Of a stretch of DNA of 64,000 nucleotides, positions 33,195-41,756 are shown piece after piece. How positions within the stretch are numbered: position 1 is the stretch's first letter; each line of letters opens with the position of its first letter. The translations under genes and the position numbers were made by a program. Origin of the DNA: an uncultured Eubacterium sp. (lineage in GTDB: Bacteria > Bacillota > Clostridia > Oscillospirales > Acutalibacteraceae). Where the stretch lies: the NCBI GenBank assembly GCA_910577195.1, contig CAJTLP010000003.1:124001-188000 (forward strand), given 5' to 3'. The notes under the pieces were generated by a model, which saw nothing but the letters and a program-made list of their open reading frames with translations, made no database searches and had not been told where the DNA came from.

Positions 33195-34280
33195 TTAGTC
33201 CATATAGCCTTCAGCAGCTAAGAGCTCAGCAAGAAGGACTGCACCGCCTGCAGCACCTCTTAATGTGTTGTGTGAAAGACAGACAAATTTGTAATCATAC
33301 TGTGTATCTTCTCTGAGTCTGCCAATTGAAACAGCCATGCCGTTTTCAAGCATTCTTTCAGACTTAATCTGCGGTCTGTCGTCCTCAGTGAAATAGTTGA
33401 GGAATTTCTTAGGTGCTGACGGAAGGTTAAGCTCCTGCGCTCTGCCTGAGAAATTCTCCCAGATTTCAATCATTTCTTCCTTGCTTGGCTTGTTTTCAAA
33501 ATCTACAAACACTGCACCGAGATGTCCGTTTGAAACAGGAACACGGATACACTGCGCTGTAAAGTTAGGCGCATCAGCTGACTTGATTACATCGCCGTCA
33601 ATTTTACCCATAAGCTTGAGAGGTTCTTTCTCACTCTTTTCCTCTTCGCCGCCGATATATGGGATTACGTTATCAATCATTTCAGGCCATGTCTCAAAAG
33701 TCTTACCGGCACCTGAAATTGCCTGGTATGTACATACAAGTACATTCTTAACACCAAACTTCTCGTGAAGAGGGAAGATAGCAGGAACATAAGACTGAAG
33801 TGAGCAGTTTGATTTAACAGCAACGAAACCGCGCTTTGTGCCGAGTCTCTTTCTCTGAGCAGGGATAATGTTGATGTGCTCAGCATTCAGCTCAGGAACA
33901 ACCATAGGAACATCGTCTGTAAAGCGGTGTGCACTGTTGTTTGATACTACAGGGCACTCGTGCTTTGCATATTCTTCCTCAAGAGCCTTAATTTCATCCT
34001 TCTTCATATCAACGGCACAGAATACAAAATCAACCATTGATGTGATTTTTTCAATATCATTTGTTGCATCCATTACAATGATATCCTTCATTGATTCAGG
34101 AATGTCAACATCCATACACCATTTTTTGCCGACTGCGTCTTTATATGATTTACCTGCACTTCTTGATGAAGCAGCAAGACAAACTACATTGAACCAAGGA
34201 TGACCGTCAAGTAATGTAGCAAATCTCTGACCTACCATACCCGTTGCACCGACAATACCTACATTATACTTTTTTTCCAT
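33195..34280 (-). CDS. asd: Aspartate-semialdehyde dehydrogenase (archaeal/fungal-like type)
   Basis: This enzyme reduces aspartyl phosphate to the semialdehyde. It has the NADP loop VGIVGATGMVGQRF (about residue 6), the active-site Cys in KSNCSLQSYVPA (about 155), and a C-terminal SIGRLREDTQYDYKFV segment with the HNTLRGAAGG end. The 361-residue length and the S-N-C-S-L-Q form match the archaeal/fungal-type enzyme rather than the Asd of E. coli. ATG 34280 follows AAGGAG by eight bases. It is first in asd-dapA-dapB and has its own promoter. Confidence 0.93.
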   Translation of the reverse strand: MEKKYNVGIVGATGMVGQRFATLLDGHPWFNVVCLAASSRSAGKSYKDAVGKKWCMDVDIPESMKDIIVMDATNDIEKITSMVDFVFCAVDMKKDEIKALEEEYAKHECPVVSNNSAHRFTDDVPMVVPELNAEHINIIPAQRKRLGTKRGFVAVKSNCSLQSYVPAIFPLHEKFGVKNVLVCTYQAISGAGKTFETWPEMIDNVIPYIGGEEEKSEKEPLKLMGKIDGDVIKSADAPNFTAQCIRVPVSNGHLGAVFVDFENKPSKEEMIEIWENFSGRAQELNLPSAPKKFLNYFTEDDRPQIKSERMLENGMAVSIGRLREDTQYDYKFVCLSHNTLRGAAGGAVLLAELLAAEGYMD

Positions 34281-34403
34281 AATACAAATCTCCTTAAAAA
34301 ATACCTTGTAAAACAAGATGATATGCAATATAATATATAATTGTTTGAGCCGGAAATCAAGATAAAAATTTATATTTAATTTCCGAGTTCATATACGCTA
34401 TAT

Positions 34404-34433
34404 ATAATAGCACTTATTATATATATATGTCAA
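34404..34433 (-). promoter_or_regulatory. Promoter of asd-dapA-dapB
   Basis: On the minus strand TTGACA (34433-34428) and TATTAT (34409-34404) are 18 bases apart. The leader to asd is about 120 bases and shows no lysine-riboswitch or T-box sequence. Confidence 0.55.
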
Positions 34434-34454
34434 TTATAAATTATGGAGAATTAG

Positions 34455-35480
34455 ATGAAAACTTCAGATTTTTATTACGATTTGCCTGAAGAGCTTATTG
34501 CGCAGACTCCCATTGAGCCGAGAAATGCATCAAGACTTATGCTGCTCAATAAGAACACAGGTGATGTGGAGCATAAAATTTTTAAGGATTTGACAGAATA
34601 TCTGAATCCTGGTGACTGTCTTATACTGAATGATACACGTGTAATACCTGCAAGAATTTACGGCGTGAAAAAGGAAACTGGTGCAGTAGTTGAGTTCCTG
34701 CTTCTTAAGCAGATTGAAAATCTTGTATGGGAATGTCTCTGCGGTCCGGGCAAAAGGGCTAAAATTGGTACTGAATTTGTATTCGGTGACGGTCAGCTTG
34801 AATGTGTTGTTAAGGATATACTTGAGGACGGCAACAGATTGATTGAATTCAGGTGTGAAAACAACATTTATGCTGTTCTCGATGAAATCGGTCAGATGCC
34901 GCTGCCGCCTTACATAAGAGAAAAGCTTGATGATAAAGAACGCTATCAGACGGTTTACAGTGAGAATTTAGGCTCAGCTGCAGCACCGACAGCCGGACTG
35001 CACTTCACCACTGAAATGCTTAAAGAAATTAAGGCTAAGGGTGTAAATATCGGATATGTAACCTTACACGTCGGTCTCGGTACTTTCAGACCTGTTAAAG
35101 TTGATGATGTAACCAAGCATAATATGCATAAAGAGCATTATATTATGCCGCAGGAAACGGCTGATTTGATTAACGAAACACATAAAAACGGTAAGCGTGT
35201 TATCTGCGTGGGAACAACCAGCTGCCGTACAGTTGAATCGGTAGCAACCAAAAACGGATGCATCTGTGCGGATGAGGACGATACAAGCATCTTTATTTAT
35301 CCGGGTTATGAGTTTAAATGTATGGATGCTTTGGTTACAAATTTCCATTTGCCTGAAAGTACACTGATTATGCTGATTTCTGCCTTTGCAGGATATGACA
35401 ATGTTATGAATGCTTATCATATCGCAGTTGAGGAAAGGTATCGCTTTTTCTCCTTCGGTGATGCGATGTTTATTTATTGA
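34455..35480 (+). CDS. queA: S-adenosylmethionine:tRNA ribosyltransferase-isomerase
   Basis: QueA adds the cyclopentenediol ring to preQ1 in tRNA. The N-terminus FYYDLPEELIAQTP, the segments LILNDTRVIPARI and GSAAAPTAGLHFT, and YVTLHVGLGTFRPV are family marks. The length of 341 residues is standard. GGAGA precedes the ATG. tgt starts 11 bases after its stop. queA-tgt carry out successive parts of queuosine modification and are usually followed by yajC, as here. Confidence 0.97.
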   Translation: MKTSDFYYDLPEELIAQTPIEPRNASRLMLLNKNTGDVEHKIFKDLTEYLNPGDCLILNDTRVIPARIYGVKKETGAVVEFLLLKQIENLVWECLCGPGKRAKIGTEFVFGDGQLECVVKDILEDGNRLIEFRCENNIYAVLDEIGQMPLPPYIREKLDDKERYQTVYSENLGSAAAPTAGLHFTTEMLKEIKAKGVNIGYVTLHVGLGTFRPVKVDDVTKHNMHKEHYIMPQETADLINETHKNGKRVICVGTTSCRTVESVATKNGCICADEDDTSIFIYPGYEFKCMDALVTNFHLPESTLIMLISAFAGYDNVMNAYHIAVEERYRFFSFGDAMFIY

Positions 35481-35491
35481 GGTGCTTAAAT

Positions 35492-36622
35492 ATGTATAAA
35501 CTTTTAAAAAAAGAGGGCAATGCAAGACGCGGCGAATTTCATACAGTACACGGAACTGTGCAGACGCCTGCCTTTATGAATGTTGCAACATCGGCTGCAA
35601 TCAAAGGCGGTCTGTCAACAGAGGATCTGAAAGGAATTGACTGTCAGGTAATGCTCTGCAATACTTATCATCTTCACGTAAGACCGAGTGATAAGCTTAT
35701 ATATGATATGGGCGGACTGCATAAGTTCACAAAATGGGACAGGCCTATCCTTACAGACAGCGGCGGCTTCCAGGTATTCAGCCTTGCTAAATTAAATAAG
35801 ATTAAAGAAGAGGGGGTAACCTTTAATTCACACGTTGACGGCAGAAAAATATTTATGGGCCCCGAGGAGAGTATGCAGATTCAGTCAAACCTTGCCTCAA
35901 CGATTGCAATGGCATTTGATGAATGTGTTGAAAATCCTGCAACACCTAAATATGCTAAGGAGGCTTGTGAAAGAACACTTCGCTGGCTTGAACGCTGCAA
36001 AATTGAAATGGACAGGCTGAATTCCCTTGAAACAACAATTAACAAAAACCAGATGCTTTTCGGAATTAATCAGGGCTGTACCTTTGATAATCTCAGAATT
36101 GAGCATATGAAGGAAATTGCTAAAATGGATCTTGACGGCTATGCAATCGGCGGACTTGCTGTCGGCGAGCCGAAAGAGGATATGTACAGAATTATCTCCG
36201 CTGTTGAGCCTTATATGCCTTCTGATAAGCCAAGATATCTTATGGGTGTCGGAACACCGGGAAATATTCTTGAAGCTGTAAGCAGGGGAGTAGACCTTTT
36301 TGATTGTGTTATGCCAAGCAGAAATGCAAGACATGGCCAGCTCTTTACAAAAAAAGGTATAATAAATATCAATAATGCCAAATATGAGAGAGACGGTGCA
36401 CCGATTGACGATACATGTAATTGTCCGACCTGCCGAAATTATTCACGCAGCTATATACGCCATTTATTTAAGAGCAATGAGATACTCGGCATGCGTCTTG
36501 CAGTCATTCATAATCTGTATTTTTATAACAATCTTATGAAAGAAATTCGTGAGAATCTGGACAATAGTACATTTATGGACTATAAAAATGAATTTTGTGT
36601 TAAACTTGATACCAGAATTTAG
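35492..36622 (+). CDS. tgt: tRNA-guanine transglycosylase
   Basis: Tgt swaps guanine-34 for preQ1 in His, Asn, Asp and Tyr tRNAs. Marks are ILTDSGGFQVFSL (catalytic Asp, about residue 89), GGLAVGEP, RYLMGVGTPG, and the zinc-binding C-N-C-P-T-C with a further Cys/His near the end. ATG 35492 has GAGGTG before it; the upstream in-frame ATG at 35477 lies inside the queA end and is rejected. The length of 376 residues is normal. Confidence 0.97.
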   Translation: MYKLLKKEGNARRGEFHTVHGTVQTPAFMNVATSAAIKGGLSTEDLKGIDCQVMLCNTYHLHVRPSDKLIYDMGGLHKFTKWDRPILTDSGGFQVFSLAKLNKIKEEGVTFNSHVDGRKIFMGPEESMQIQSNLASTIAMAFDECVENPATPKYAKEACERTLRWLERCKIEMDRLNSLETTINKNQMLFGINQGCTFDNLRIEHMKEIAKMDLDGYAIGGLAVGEPKEDMYRIISAVEPYMPSDKPRYLMGVGTPGNILEAVSRGVDLFDCVMPSRNARHGQLFTKKGIININNAKYERDGAPIDDTCNCPTCRNYSRSYIRHLFKSNEILGMRLAVIHNLYFYNNLMKEIRENLDNSTFMDYKNEFCVKLDTRI

Positions 36623-36687
36623 AAAAGGCTTGCAAATTATATCGTTTTCTAATATAATATTTTTATTCAGTTTAGGAGGAAAAAATT

Positions 36688-37116
36688 ATGAATTCAATTA
36701 TATTAATGGCTCAGGCTGCAAGTGGTGCTGCCGATGGCGGAAAAAATCAATCGATATCAATGATTATTATGATGGTTGTTCTTTTCGCTGTTATGTACTT
36801 CATGATGATAAGACCGCAGAAAAAACGCCAAAAGGAAGAGCAGGAAATGCGTGCTTCGCTTGAAATCGGTGATGAGATTGTAACAATCGGCGGTATTGTT
36901 GGCAGAGTCGTTACAATTCGCGAAACAGATATTATTATTGAAACCGGCTCTGACAGAAACAAGATGAAAATCGAGCGCTGGGCTGTTAACACCAATAAGA
37001 CAAAAATGGAGCAGCATCAGAAAGAAGTTGAGGCAGCTCGCGAAGCAGCTAAGGCTAAAAAGGCTGAAAAAAAGTCAAAAAAAGATGTTGTTGACGAGAC
37101 AAAAGACAATAAATAA
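36688..37116 (+). CDS. yajC: Preprotein translocase subunit YajC
   Basis: This single-pass membrane protein accompanies the SecDF complex. Residues about 24-44 are hydrophobic and end in YFMMIRPQKKRQKE, the family hallmark. The core LEIGDEIVTIGGIVGRVV follows. A long Lys/Glu/Ala-rich tail makes it 142 residues, above the usual 90-110. TTAGGAGG precedes the ATG. It is the third gene after queA-tgt, the standard order, and is followed by a terminator hairpin. Confidence 0.94.
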   Translation: MNSIILMAQAASGAADGGKNQSISMIIMMVVLFAVMYFMMIRPQKKRQKEEQEMRASLEIGDEIVTIGGIVGRVVTIRETDIIIETGSDRNKMKIERWAVNTNKTKMEQHQKEVEAAREAAKAKKAEKKSKKDVVDETKDNK

Positions 37117-37130
37117 TGTTCTAAAAAGTT

Positions 37131-37165
37131 ATCCCTTCGAATAATTATTTTCGGAGGGATTTTTT
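37131..37165 (+). terminator. Terminator hairpin that also holds the next gene's SD
   Basis: ATCCCTTCGA (37131-37140) pairs with TCGGAGGGAT (37151-37160), one G-U included, and six T follow. The 3' arm contains GGAGGG, which stands seven bases before ATG 37166 and must be the ribosome site of the following gene. Confidence 0.8.
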
Positions 37166-37555
37166 ATGCCTAAAATTACAGCAGGTGAAACAAAAGGACT
37201 ACTTATAAAATATGTGATTAAAATAGCTGTCAGCACGGTTCTCAGTATTGTTGTACTTAATATGCTATGTTCTTTTATAATTCTAAAGCTTGACCTTGAT
37301 TTGAGCGTTCTTCAGTATGCCGGTACAGGAATATGTATTGCCTCATCAATAATCGTTGCGTTTGTTAGCACAAGCGGTTTCAAAAATAATTTTTTGATGC
37401 TCTCAATCATTTCAGTTATGCCGTTACTTATATATACTGTTGTTAATTTCTGCGTTAATAAAACAGGAACTGTATTTATTATAATCAAAGTATGCGCAAT
37501 TCTTGTTTGTGCTTTTGCAGTTTCGCTGATAAAATCAAGTAAAAAATCAAGGTGA
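37166..37555 (+). CDS. TIGR04086-family membrane protein
   Basis: This 129-residue protein has four likely membrane helices (about 16-36, 46-66, 72-90 and 103-123) and a basic C-terminus. Pattern and place after yajC match the TIGR04086/YrzE group of Firmicutes. The function is unknown. Its ribosome site is buried in the upstream terminator stem, so it can be translated only from read-through or an alternative fold. Its TGA overlaps the ribosome-site region of spoIIM, so the two genes are probably expressed together. Confidence 0.82.
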   Translation: MPKITAGETKGLLIKYVIKIAVSTVLSIVVLNMLCSFIILKLDLDLSVLQYAGTGICIASSIIVAFVSTSGFKNNFLMLSIISVMPLLIYTVVNFCVNKTGTVFIIIKVCAILVCAFAVSLIKSSKKSR

Positions 37556-37560
37556 TCTTT

Positions 37561-38208
37561 ATGGAAGATGAAGAATTAGCTTTTTTTGAAAATGAAGAAT
37601 TTTTTAATACTGACAATAAGAGTTCTGATAAGGAAAAGAAAGATATCAGCGAACTTTTTGAAGAATACAAATCCATTATTTACACAGTATTATTTTATTC
37701 TTTCGGCTTATTTGTCGGCTCATATTTTTATAAAATGGCATCTACAGAGCTGTTGGATTCCTTACTCAAGCCTGAAAGTCAAAGCATAATAAATCTGTTT
37801 GTTTCAAATTTCTGCATATATTTTTCGCTTTTTCTTCTTGTTGTTTTTCTTGGATTCTGCCTTATTGGTTATCCCATAATAAATATTATACCCACTGTAA
37901 TAGGACTGGTAACAGGAATTCGTGCTGCCTTTTTCTTTACAAATTATTCAGTGAAGGGGATAGGGTATTCACTTGTAATGCTAGTCCCCTACATTGCACT
38001 ATTTCTTACCGTAATAGCATTTACAATTAAGCTGAGCACATCATTATCAAAGCAGCTCATCAGTCTTACAAAGAATACCGATGAGCATGCTGAATTAAGC
38101 CTTAAGCCCTATATTAAAAAATATCTAATTTTTGCTTTATGCATTACCATAACATCTTTACTGGAGGCAGGACTGACGAATCTTCTTTTTACAATTGTTA
38201 CCATTTAG
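37561..38208 (+). CDS. spoIIM: Stage II sporulation protein M
   Basis: This 215-residue membrane protein has an acidic N-terminus (about 1-35) and five hydrophobic segments. It has the family region GFCLIGYPIINIIP with T-G-I-R-A-A-F, and the overall SpoIIM/DUF95 pattern. SpoIIM works with SpoIID and SpoIIP in engulfment of the forespore by peptidoglycan remodelling. In Bacillus spoIIM lies near xerD, as here, which supports the call. ATG 37561 has AAGGTGA before it; a GTG at 37552 is less likely. The end overlaps convergent xerD by 11 bases. Confidence 0.8.
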   Translation: MEDEELAFFENEEFFNTDNKSSDKEKKDISELFEEYKSIIYTVLFYSFGLFVGSYFYKMASTELLDSLLKPESQSIINLFVSNFCIYFSLFLLVVFLGFCLIGYPIINIIPTVIGLVTGIRAAFFFTNYSVKGIGYSLVMLVPYIALFLTVIAFTIKLSTSLSKQLISLTKNTDEHAELSLKPYIKKYLIFALCITITSLLEAGLTNLLFTIVTI

Positions 38209-39172
38209 ATTTTTCTTTTGCAAGCGGATTTGACTGAATCGCCTTCCTTGTTGCTTCATCATTGATGTGTGTGTATATTTCTGTAGTACCAAGATTTTCG
38301 TGCCCAAGAATTTCTTTCAATAAGAGCAAATCAACATTGCCGTGCTGATACATAAGTGTAGCAGCAGTATGTCTGAGCTTATGTACTGACAAGCCACGAT
38401 CACCTAATCCGGCCTTATCAAGATATGTATAAACAATATGCTGAACGGTTTTGGGACTTATTCTTTGATTGCGCGAGCTTAAAAATAATGCTCTGTCCTT
38501 TACTCCGTTGTTCGGTCTGACTTTCATATATTTTATAACCGCGTCTATACAAGCCTGATTCAGATACACTATTCTTTCTTTATTGCCTTTACCGGTGATA
38601 ACCAATGAACCGTCGTCCTTTATATCATTATAATTTATGGACACAAGTTCACTGAGTCGCATACCACAGTTTAAAAACAAAGTAACAATTGCATAATCAC
38701 GCTCTTTATATTTGCCATCTATTACTGAGAGTAAATTTTCAGCCTCTTCTAAAGTAAGATATTTCGGAAGAGTCTTTTTCGTTTTCGGTGCGTCAAGGCT
38801 TTTCATAGGATTCTTCTCAATTAACCCCAGATTTTCTGACAAATAATTGTAAAATCTGCGTATGGAAATAACACGTCTTGCACGTGTAGTTTCATTGTTA
38901 TTTCGTACATTTTTGCAGTAAATCAGAAATTGATATGCATCAGTAAGATTTACACTCTGTATAAAATCCAAATCAATAGGGGACAAATCAATTTTTTCAT
39001 CAGGCGTATCCTTACTGTATAAACCTTTTTCTTTCGCTAAATACCGAAAAAAGGTTCTCAAATCAGACGCATACTCAATAACCGATAATTCACTGTGACC
39101 CTTAATAGCTTCGATATAAACCAGGTATTGCTGTACAAGCTTTGGCAAATAAATAAATTCTTCTTTTTTCAA
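38198..39172 (-). CDS. xerD: Tyrosine recombinase XerC/XerD
   Basis: This site-specific recombinase for chromosome dimer resolution has 324 residues. An N-terminal SAM-like core-binding domain (about 1-115) is followed by the catalytic domain. The catalytic set is visible: Arg in GMRLSELV (about 180), His-x-x-Arg in H-K-L-R-H (about 275), the GH motif in L-G-H-E, and the nucleophilic Tyr in T-E-I-Y-T-H-I (about 307). The start is TTG at 39172, with GGAG nearby. XerD or XerC cannot be told from sequence alone; spoIIM next door favours xerD. Confidence 0.88.
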   Translation of the reverse strand: MKKEEFIYLPKLVQQYLVYIEAIKGHSELSVIEYASDLRTFFRYLAKEKGLYSKDTPDEKIDLSPIDLDFIQSVNLTDAYQFLIYCKNVRNNNETTRARRVISIRRFYNYLSENLGLIEKNPMKSLDAPKTKKTLPKYLTLEEAENLLSVIDGKYKERDYAIVTLFLNCGMRLSELVSINYNDIKDDGSLVITGKGNKERIVYLNQACIDAVIKYMKVRPNNGVKDRALFLSSRNQRISPKTVQHIVYTYLDKAGLGDRGLSVHKLRHTAATLMYQHGNVDLLLLKEILGHENLGTTEIYTHINDEATRKAIQSNPLAKEKSKW

Positions 39173-39517
39173 AAAATCAACTCCAATCAGATTTTATATA
39201 ATTTTAGTTACTCGTCATCCGATAGAAAATTTTTAAACAATGTCCACGTCGTTATGAAAAAACTGAACGACTGCATTTGATTATAAAAATATAAAGATGT
39301 GATAAATAGCACTGAAAACTATGACTTTGCTTGATTTGTAGTTTTTTTAGGACAATAAGACGTAATATATAAATACCTTATCAATCAAACCGAAATGCTC
39401 ATTTAAAACTCCCCTTTATTGAACAAAATATTTATTTTGTATAATTGTAAAACAAAAACAACAGAATGTCAAGAGGGTCACCCATTATATTTATTAGCAA
39501 AAAAATTAATAGATAAC
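39173..39517. other. AT-rich intergenic gap, no gene seen
   Basis: The gap between xerD and radA is AT-rich and has stop codons in all frames apart from a weak TTG-started frame from 39419 that runs through a terminator into radA. I see no tRNA, RNA motif, repeat or clear promoter, other than that xerD and its promoter must begin near its left end. Confidence 0.6.
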
Positions 39518-39555
39518 ATAAAAACCGTAAGTGCTTTATATACTTACGGTTTTTG
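39518..39555. terminator. Terminator after radA
   Basis: AAAAACCGTAAGT pairs perfectly with ACTTACGGTTTTT around GCTTTATAT; T runs on both strands allow bidirectional use. It ends the cwlD-radA transcript on the minus strand. Confidence 0.85.
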
Positions 39556-39566
39556 TATAACTTCAA

Positions 39567-40937
39567 TTATTCTTCAACTAAGGCTGAAAAGGCATCGCGG
39601 ATCGTTCTTACAGGAACGATATCCATATTTACCTTTAACTCTTTAGTCAGTGATTTGTAATTATGAAATGGGATGATGCACTTTTCAAAACCGAGTCTGT
39701 AGGCTTCGGCTACTCTTTGCTCGCAATGGCTTACTGCTCGTATTTCGCCTGCAAGTCCGACTTCGCCGAAAGCTAATACTTTATCTCCTACCGCCTTATC
39801 CTTTAATGAGGATACAAGTGAAAGTGCAACTGTTAAATCTGCTGCGGGTTCATCAAGTCTGAGACCGCCTACAACATTTATGTATGCGTCCATATTATTA
39901 AAGAAATAACCTGCTCTTTTTTCAAGAACTGCAAGAAGCATACTCATTCTGTTATAATCGAATCCTGTGCTCATACGTCGCGGCGTGCCGAAGCCGGTTG
40001 CACACACAAGCCCCTGAACTTCGGCAAGAATGGGTCTTGTTCCCTCCATAATGCAGGCTACACAGGTTCCTGAGGTATTTTTGGGTCTGCCTGAAATCAT
40101 CATCAGCGAAGGATTTAAAACCTCTTTAAGCCCCTCCCCTGTCATTTCAAAAACACCTATCTCATTCGTAGAACCAAATCTGTTTTTTACACCTCTTAAT
40201 ATTCTGTAGGAGTAATTCTTTTCGCCTTCAAAATAAAGAACAGTATCAACAATATGCTCCAGAACCTTAGGACCTGCAATTGCACCGTCCTTATTGACAT
40301 GTCCAACAACGATAATTGGAATACCCAAGCCTTTCGCAGTATGCATAAAAATATTTGTGCATTCCCTGACCTGTGTAACAGATCCTGCAGAAGAAGCGAT
40401 TTCCTCGTAAACCATTGTCTGAATAGAGTCAATAATAACAACATCAGGCTTTTCTGATTTAATGCTTTCCACAATTATTGATACATCTGTCTGAGGCAAT
40501 ATAAAGAGATTATCGGTAGTCACACCCAGTCTGTTTGCTCGCATCTTTATCTGATTGGCTGATTCTTCACCGCTGACATAAAGTACCTTGCGCTTTTCTC
40601 CTAAGTGCTGGCAAATCTGCAAAAGAATTGTTGACTTTCCTATACCCGGATCACCGCTGATAAGCACAAGGCTGCCGATAACAATACCGCCGCCGAGCAC
40701 TCGGTCAAACTCTTTGTTGCCTGTTTTTATTCGCTTTTCAACATTTTCAGTTATGTCGTTCAAAGCCATAATTTGATTTACAACGGAAATTGCGGCATTG
40801 CTTCTGCCGACTGATGCCGTTGACGACAGCTGCTCATCCATTGTATTCCATTCTCCGCAGCCGGGACATTTTCCAAACCACTTTGGTGATTCATATCCGC
40901 ATTCACTGCAAACATAAATTGATTTAATCTTCGCCAT
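39567..40937 (-). CDS. radA: DNA repair protein RadA
   Basis: RadA (Sms) is a RecA-like helicase that drives branch migration. The N-terminal zinc finger has C-S-E-C-G and C-P-G-C-G. Walker A is GDPGIGKSTIL (about residue 94), Walker B is VVIIDSIQTM, and the diagnostic KNRFGSTNE lies at about 252. The C-terminal Lon-like domain includes GEVGLAGEIRAV. The length of 456 residues is normal. Its start overlaps the stop of cwlD by one base, so the two are one transcript. Confidence 0.97.
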   Translation of the reverse strand: MAKIKSIYVCSECGYESPKWFGKCPGCGEWNTMDEQLSSTASVGRSNAAISVVNQIMALNDITENVEKRIKTGNKEFDRVLGGGIVIGSLVLISGDPGIGKSTILLQICQHLGEKRKVLYVSGEESANQIKMRANRLGVTTDNLFILPQTDVSIIVESIKSEKPDVVIIDSIQTMVYEEIASSAGSVTQVRECTNIFMHTAKGLGIPIIVVGHVNKDGAIAGPKVLEHIVDTVLYFEGEKNYSYRILRGVKNRFGSTNEIGVFEMTGEGLKEVLNPSLMMISGRPKNTSGTCVACIMEGTRPILAEVQGLVCATGFGTPRRMSTGFDYNRMSMLLAVLEKRAGYFFNNMDAYINVVGGLRLDEPAADLTVALSLVSSLKDKAVGDKVLAFGEVGLAGEIRAVSHCEQRVAEAYRLGFEKCIIPFHNYKSLTKELKVNMDIVPVRTIRDAFSALVEE

Positions 40938-41632
40938 TATAACTCCTCAGTTATATACTCTGAAAAACCAAGCATAATTGAATATGCAAGCTGTTTCTGG
41001 TATTTATTATCCTGTAATTTTTTATTTTCATCGCTGTTGCTCATAAAACCGCATTCCACCATAATAGACGGAACCTGTGCTTTATAGAGCAGATAGTAGC
41101 TGCTGTCTGACTTTTTGTTCAGACGTGTGTTATCACTCTGAAGATTTGATTTTGTAATTTCAAGGATATTGTCAGCCATAATCTTACTCTTATCGTCATT
41201 TGGCGAATACCATATCTGCATCCCCCATTCACTGCTGTCCTGAAAATGATTCTGATGGATTGAGATAAGAGAGCTGTTTTCGATACTGTTTATGTAATCC
41301 ATTCTGTTATACAGGTCAGAACGGCTTTTATCATCATTATCACTGTAGACAAGATAATCACCGTCGCGAACAAGGAAGCTTGAAATTCCGCTCACCATAG
41401 CAAAATCATAAAGCATAAGCGCGATACTTAAATTTATATCCTTTTCATTGGCATTGTCTACACCGATTGTACCTGCATCAATTCCTCCGTGACCTGCATC
41501 AATCACAAGATTTACTCTGTTGCTGCTGATATTGCTGCTGATATCAACAACATCACGCATCATATAATGAATACCGACACAGGTAACAAAAGTAAAAACA
41601 AAAGTAAAGATAATAACGAGCACTTTTTTCAT
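40937..41632 (-). CDS. cwlD: N-acetylmuramoyl-L-alanine amidase (CwlD-like)
   Basis: This amidase_3 protein of 231 residues has an N-terminal membrane/signal helix (about 3-22). Zinc-binding and catalytic residues appear in VIDAGHGGIDAGTIG (His, about 51), E-K-D-I-N-L, the second His in SIHQNHF, and Glu in VECGFMSN. Size, single domain and signal helix match CwlD, which prepares spore cortex peptidoglycan for muramic delta-lactam. ATG 41632 follows GGTGAT. The start is 29 bases from its promoter and the stop overlaps radA. Other cell-wall amidases share the fold, so the CwlD name is probable, not certain. Confidence 0.75.
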   Translation of the reverse strand: MKKVLVIIFTFVFTFVTCVGIHYMMRDVVDISSNISSNRVNLVIDAGHGGIDAGTIGVDNANEKDINLSIALMLYDFAMVSGISSFLVRDGDYLVYSDNDDKSRSDLYNRMDYINSIENSSLISIHQNHFQDSSEWGMQIWYSPNDDKSKIMADNILEITKSNLQSDNTRLNKKSDSSYYLLYKAQVPSIMVECGFMSNSDENKKLQDNKYQKQLAYSIMLGFSEYITEEL

Positions 41633-41660
41633 ATTAATCACCGTTAATATCTATGATGTA

Positions 41661-41689
41661 ATTATAACTTATTATACTAAAACTATCAA
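41661..41689 (-). promoter_or_regulatory. Sigma-A promoter of cwlD-radA
   Basis: On the minus strand TTGATA (41689-41684) and TATAAT (41666-41661) are 17 bases apart. Confidence 0.65.
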
Positions 41690-41696
41690 GGTTATA

Positions 41697-41725
41697 TTGC
41701 TTTTTTACTATTTTAAAGCTATAAT
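41697..41725 (+). promoter_or_regulatory. Sigma-A promoter of the hydroxyacid dehydrogenase gene
   Basis: TTGCTT at 41697-41702 and TATAAT at 41720-41725 are 17 bases apart. It stands nearly back to back with the cwlD promoter. Confidence 0.6.
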
Positions 41726-41756
41726 TAATATCAGAATAACTTTTGGAAGTGATTTT

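Noticed and set aside
34281..34454. Lysine riboswitch or T-box before asd-dapA-dapB
   Set aside because: The gap is short and AT-rich and shows no T-box motif or lysine-riboswitch helices; only a promoter is seen.
35064..35525. 153-codon minus-strand frame inside queA
   Set aside because: It is antisense to the well-conserved queA and has no family features.
39419..39646. 75-codon TTG-started frame between xerD and radA
   Set aside because: It has no ribosome site, passes through the radA terminator and continues as a shadow of radA.
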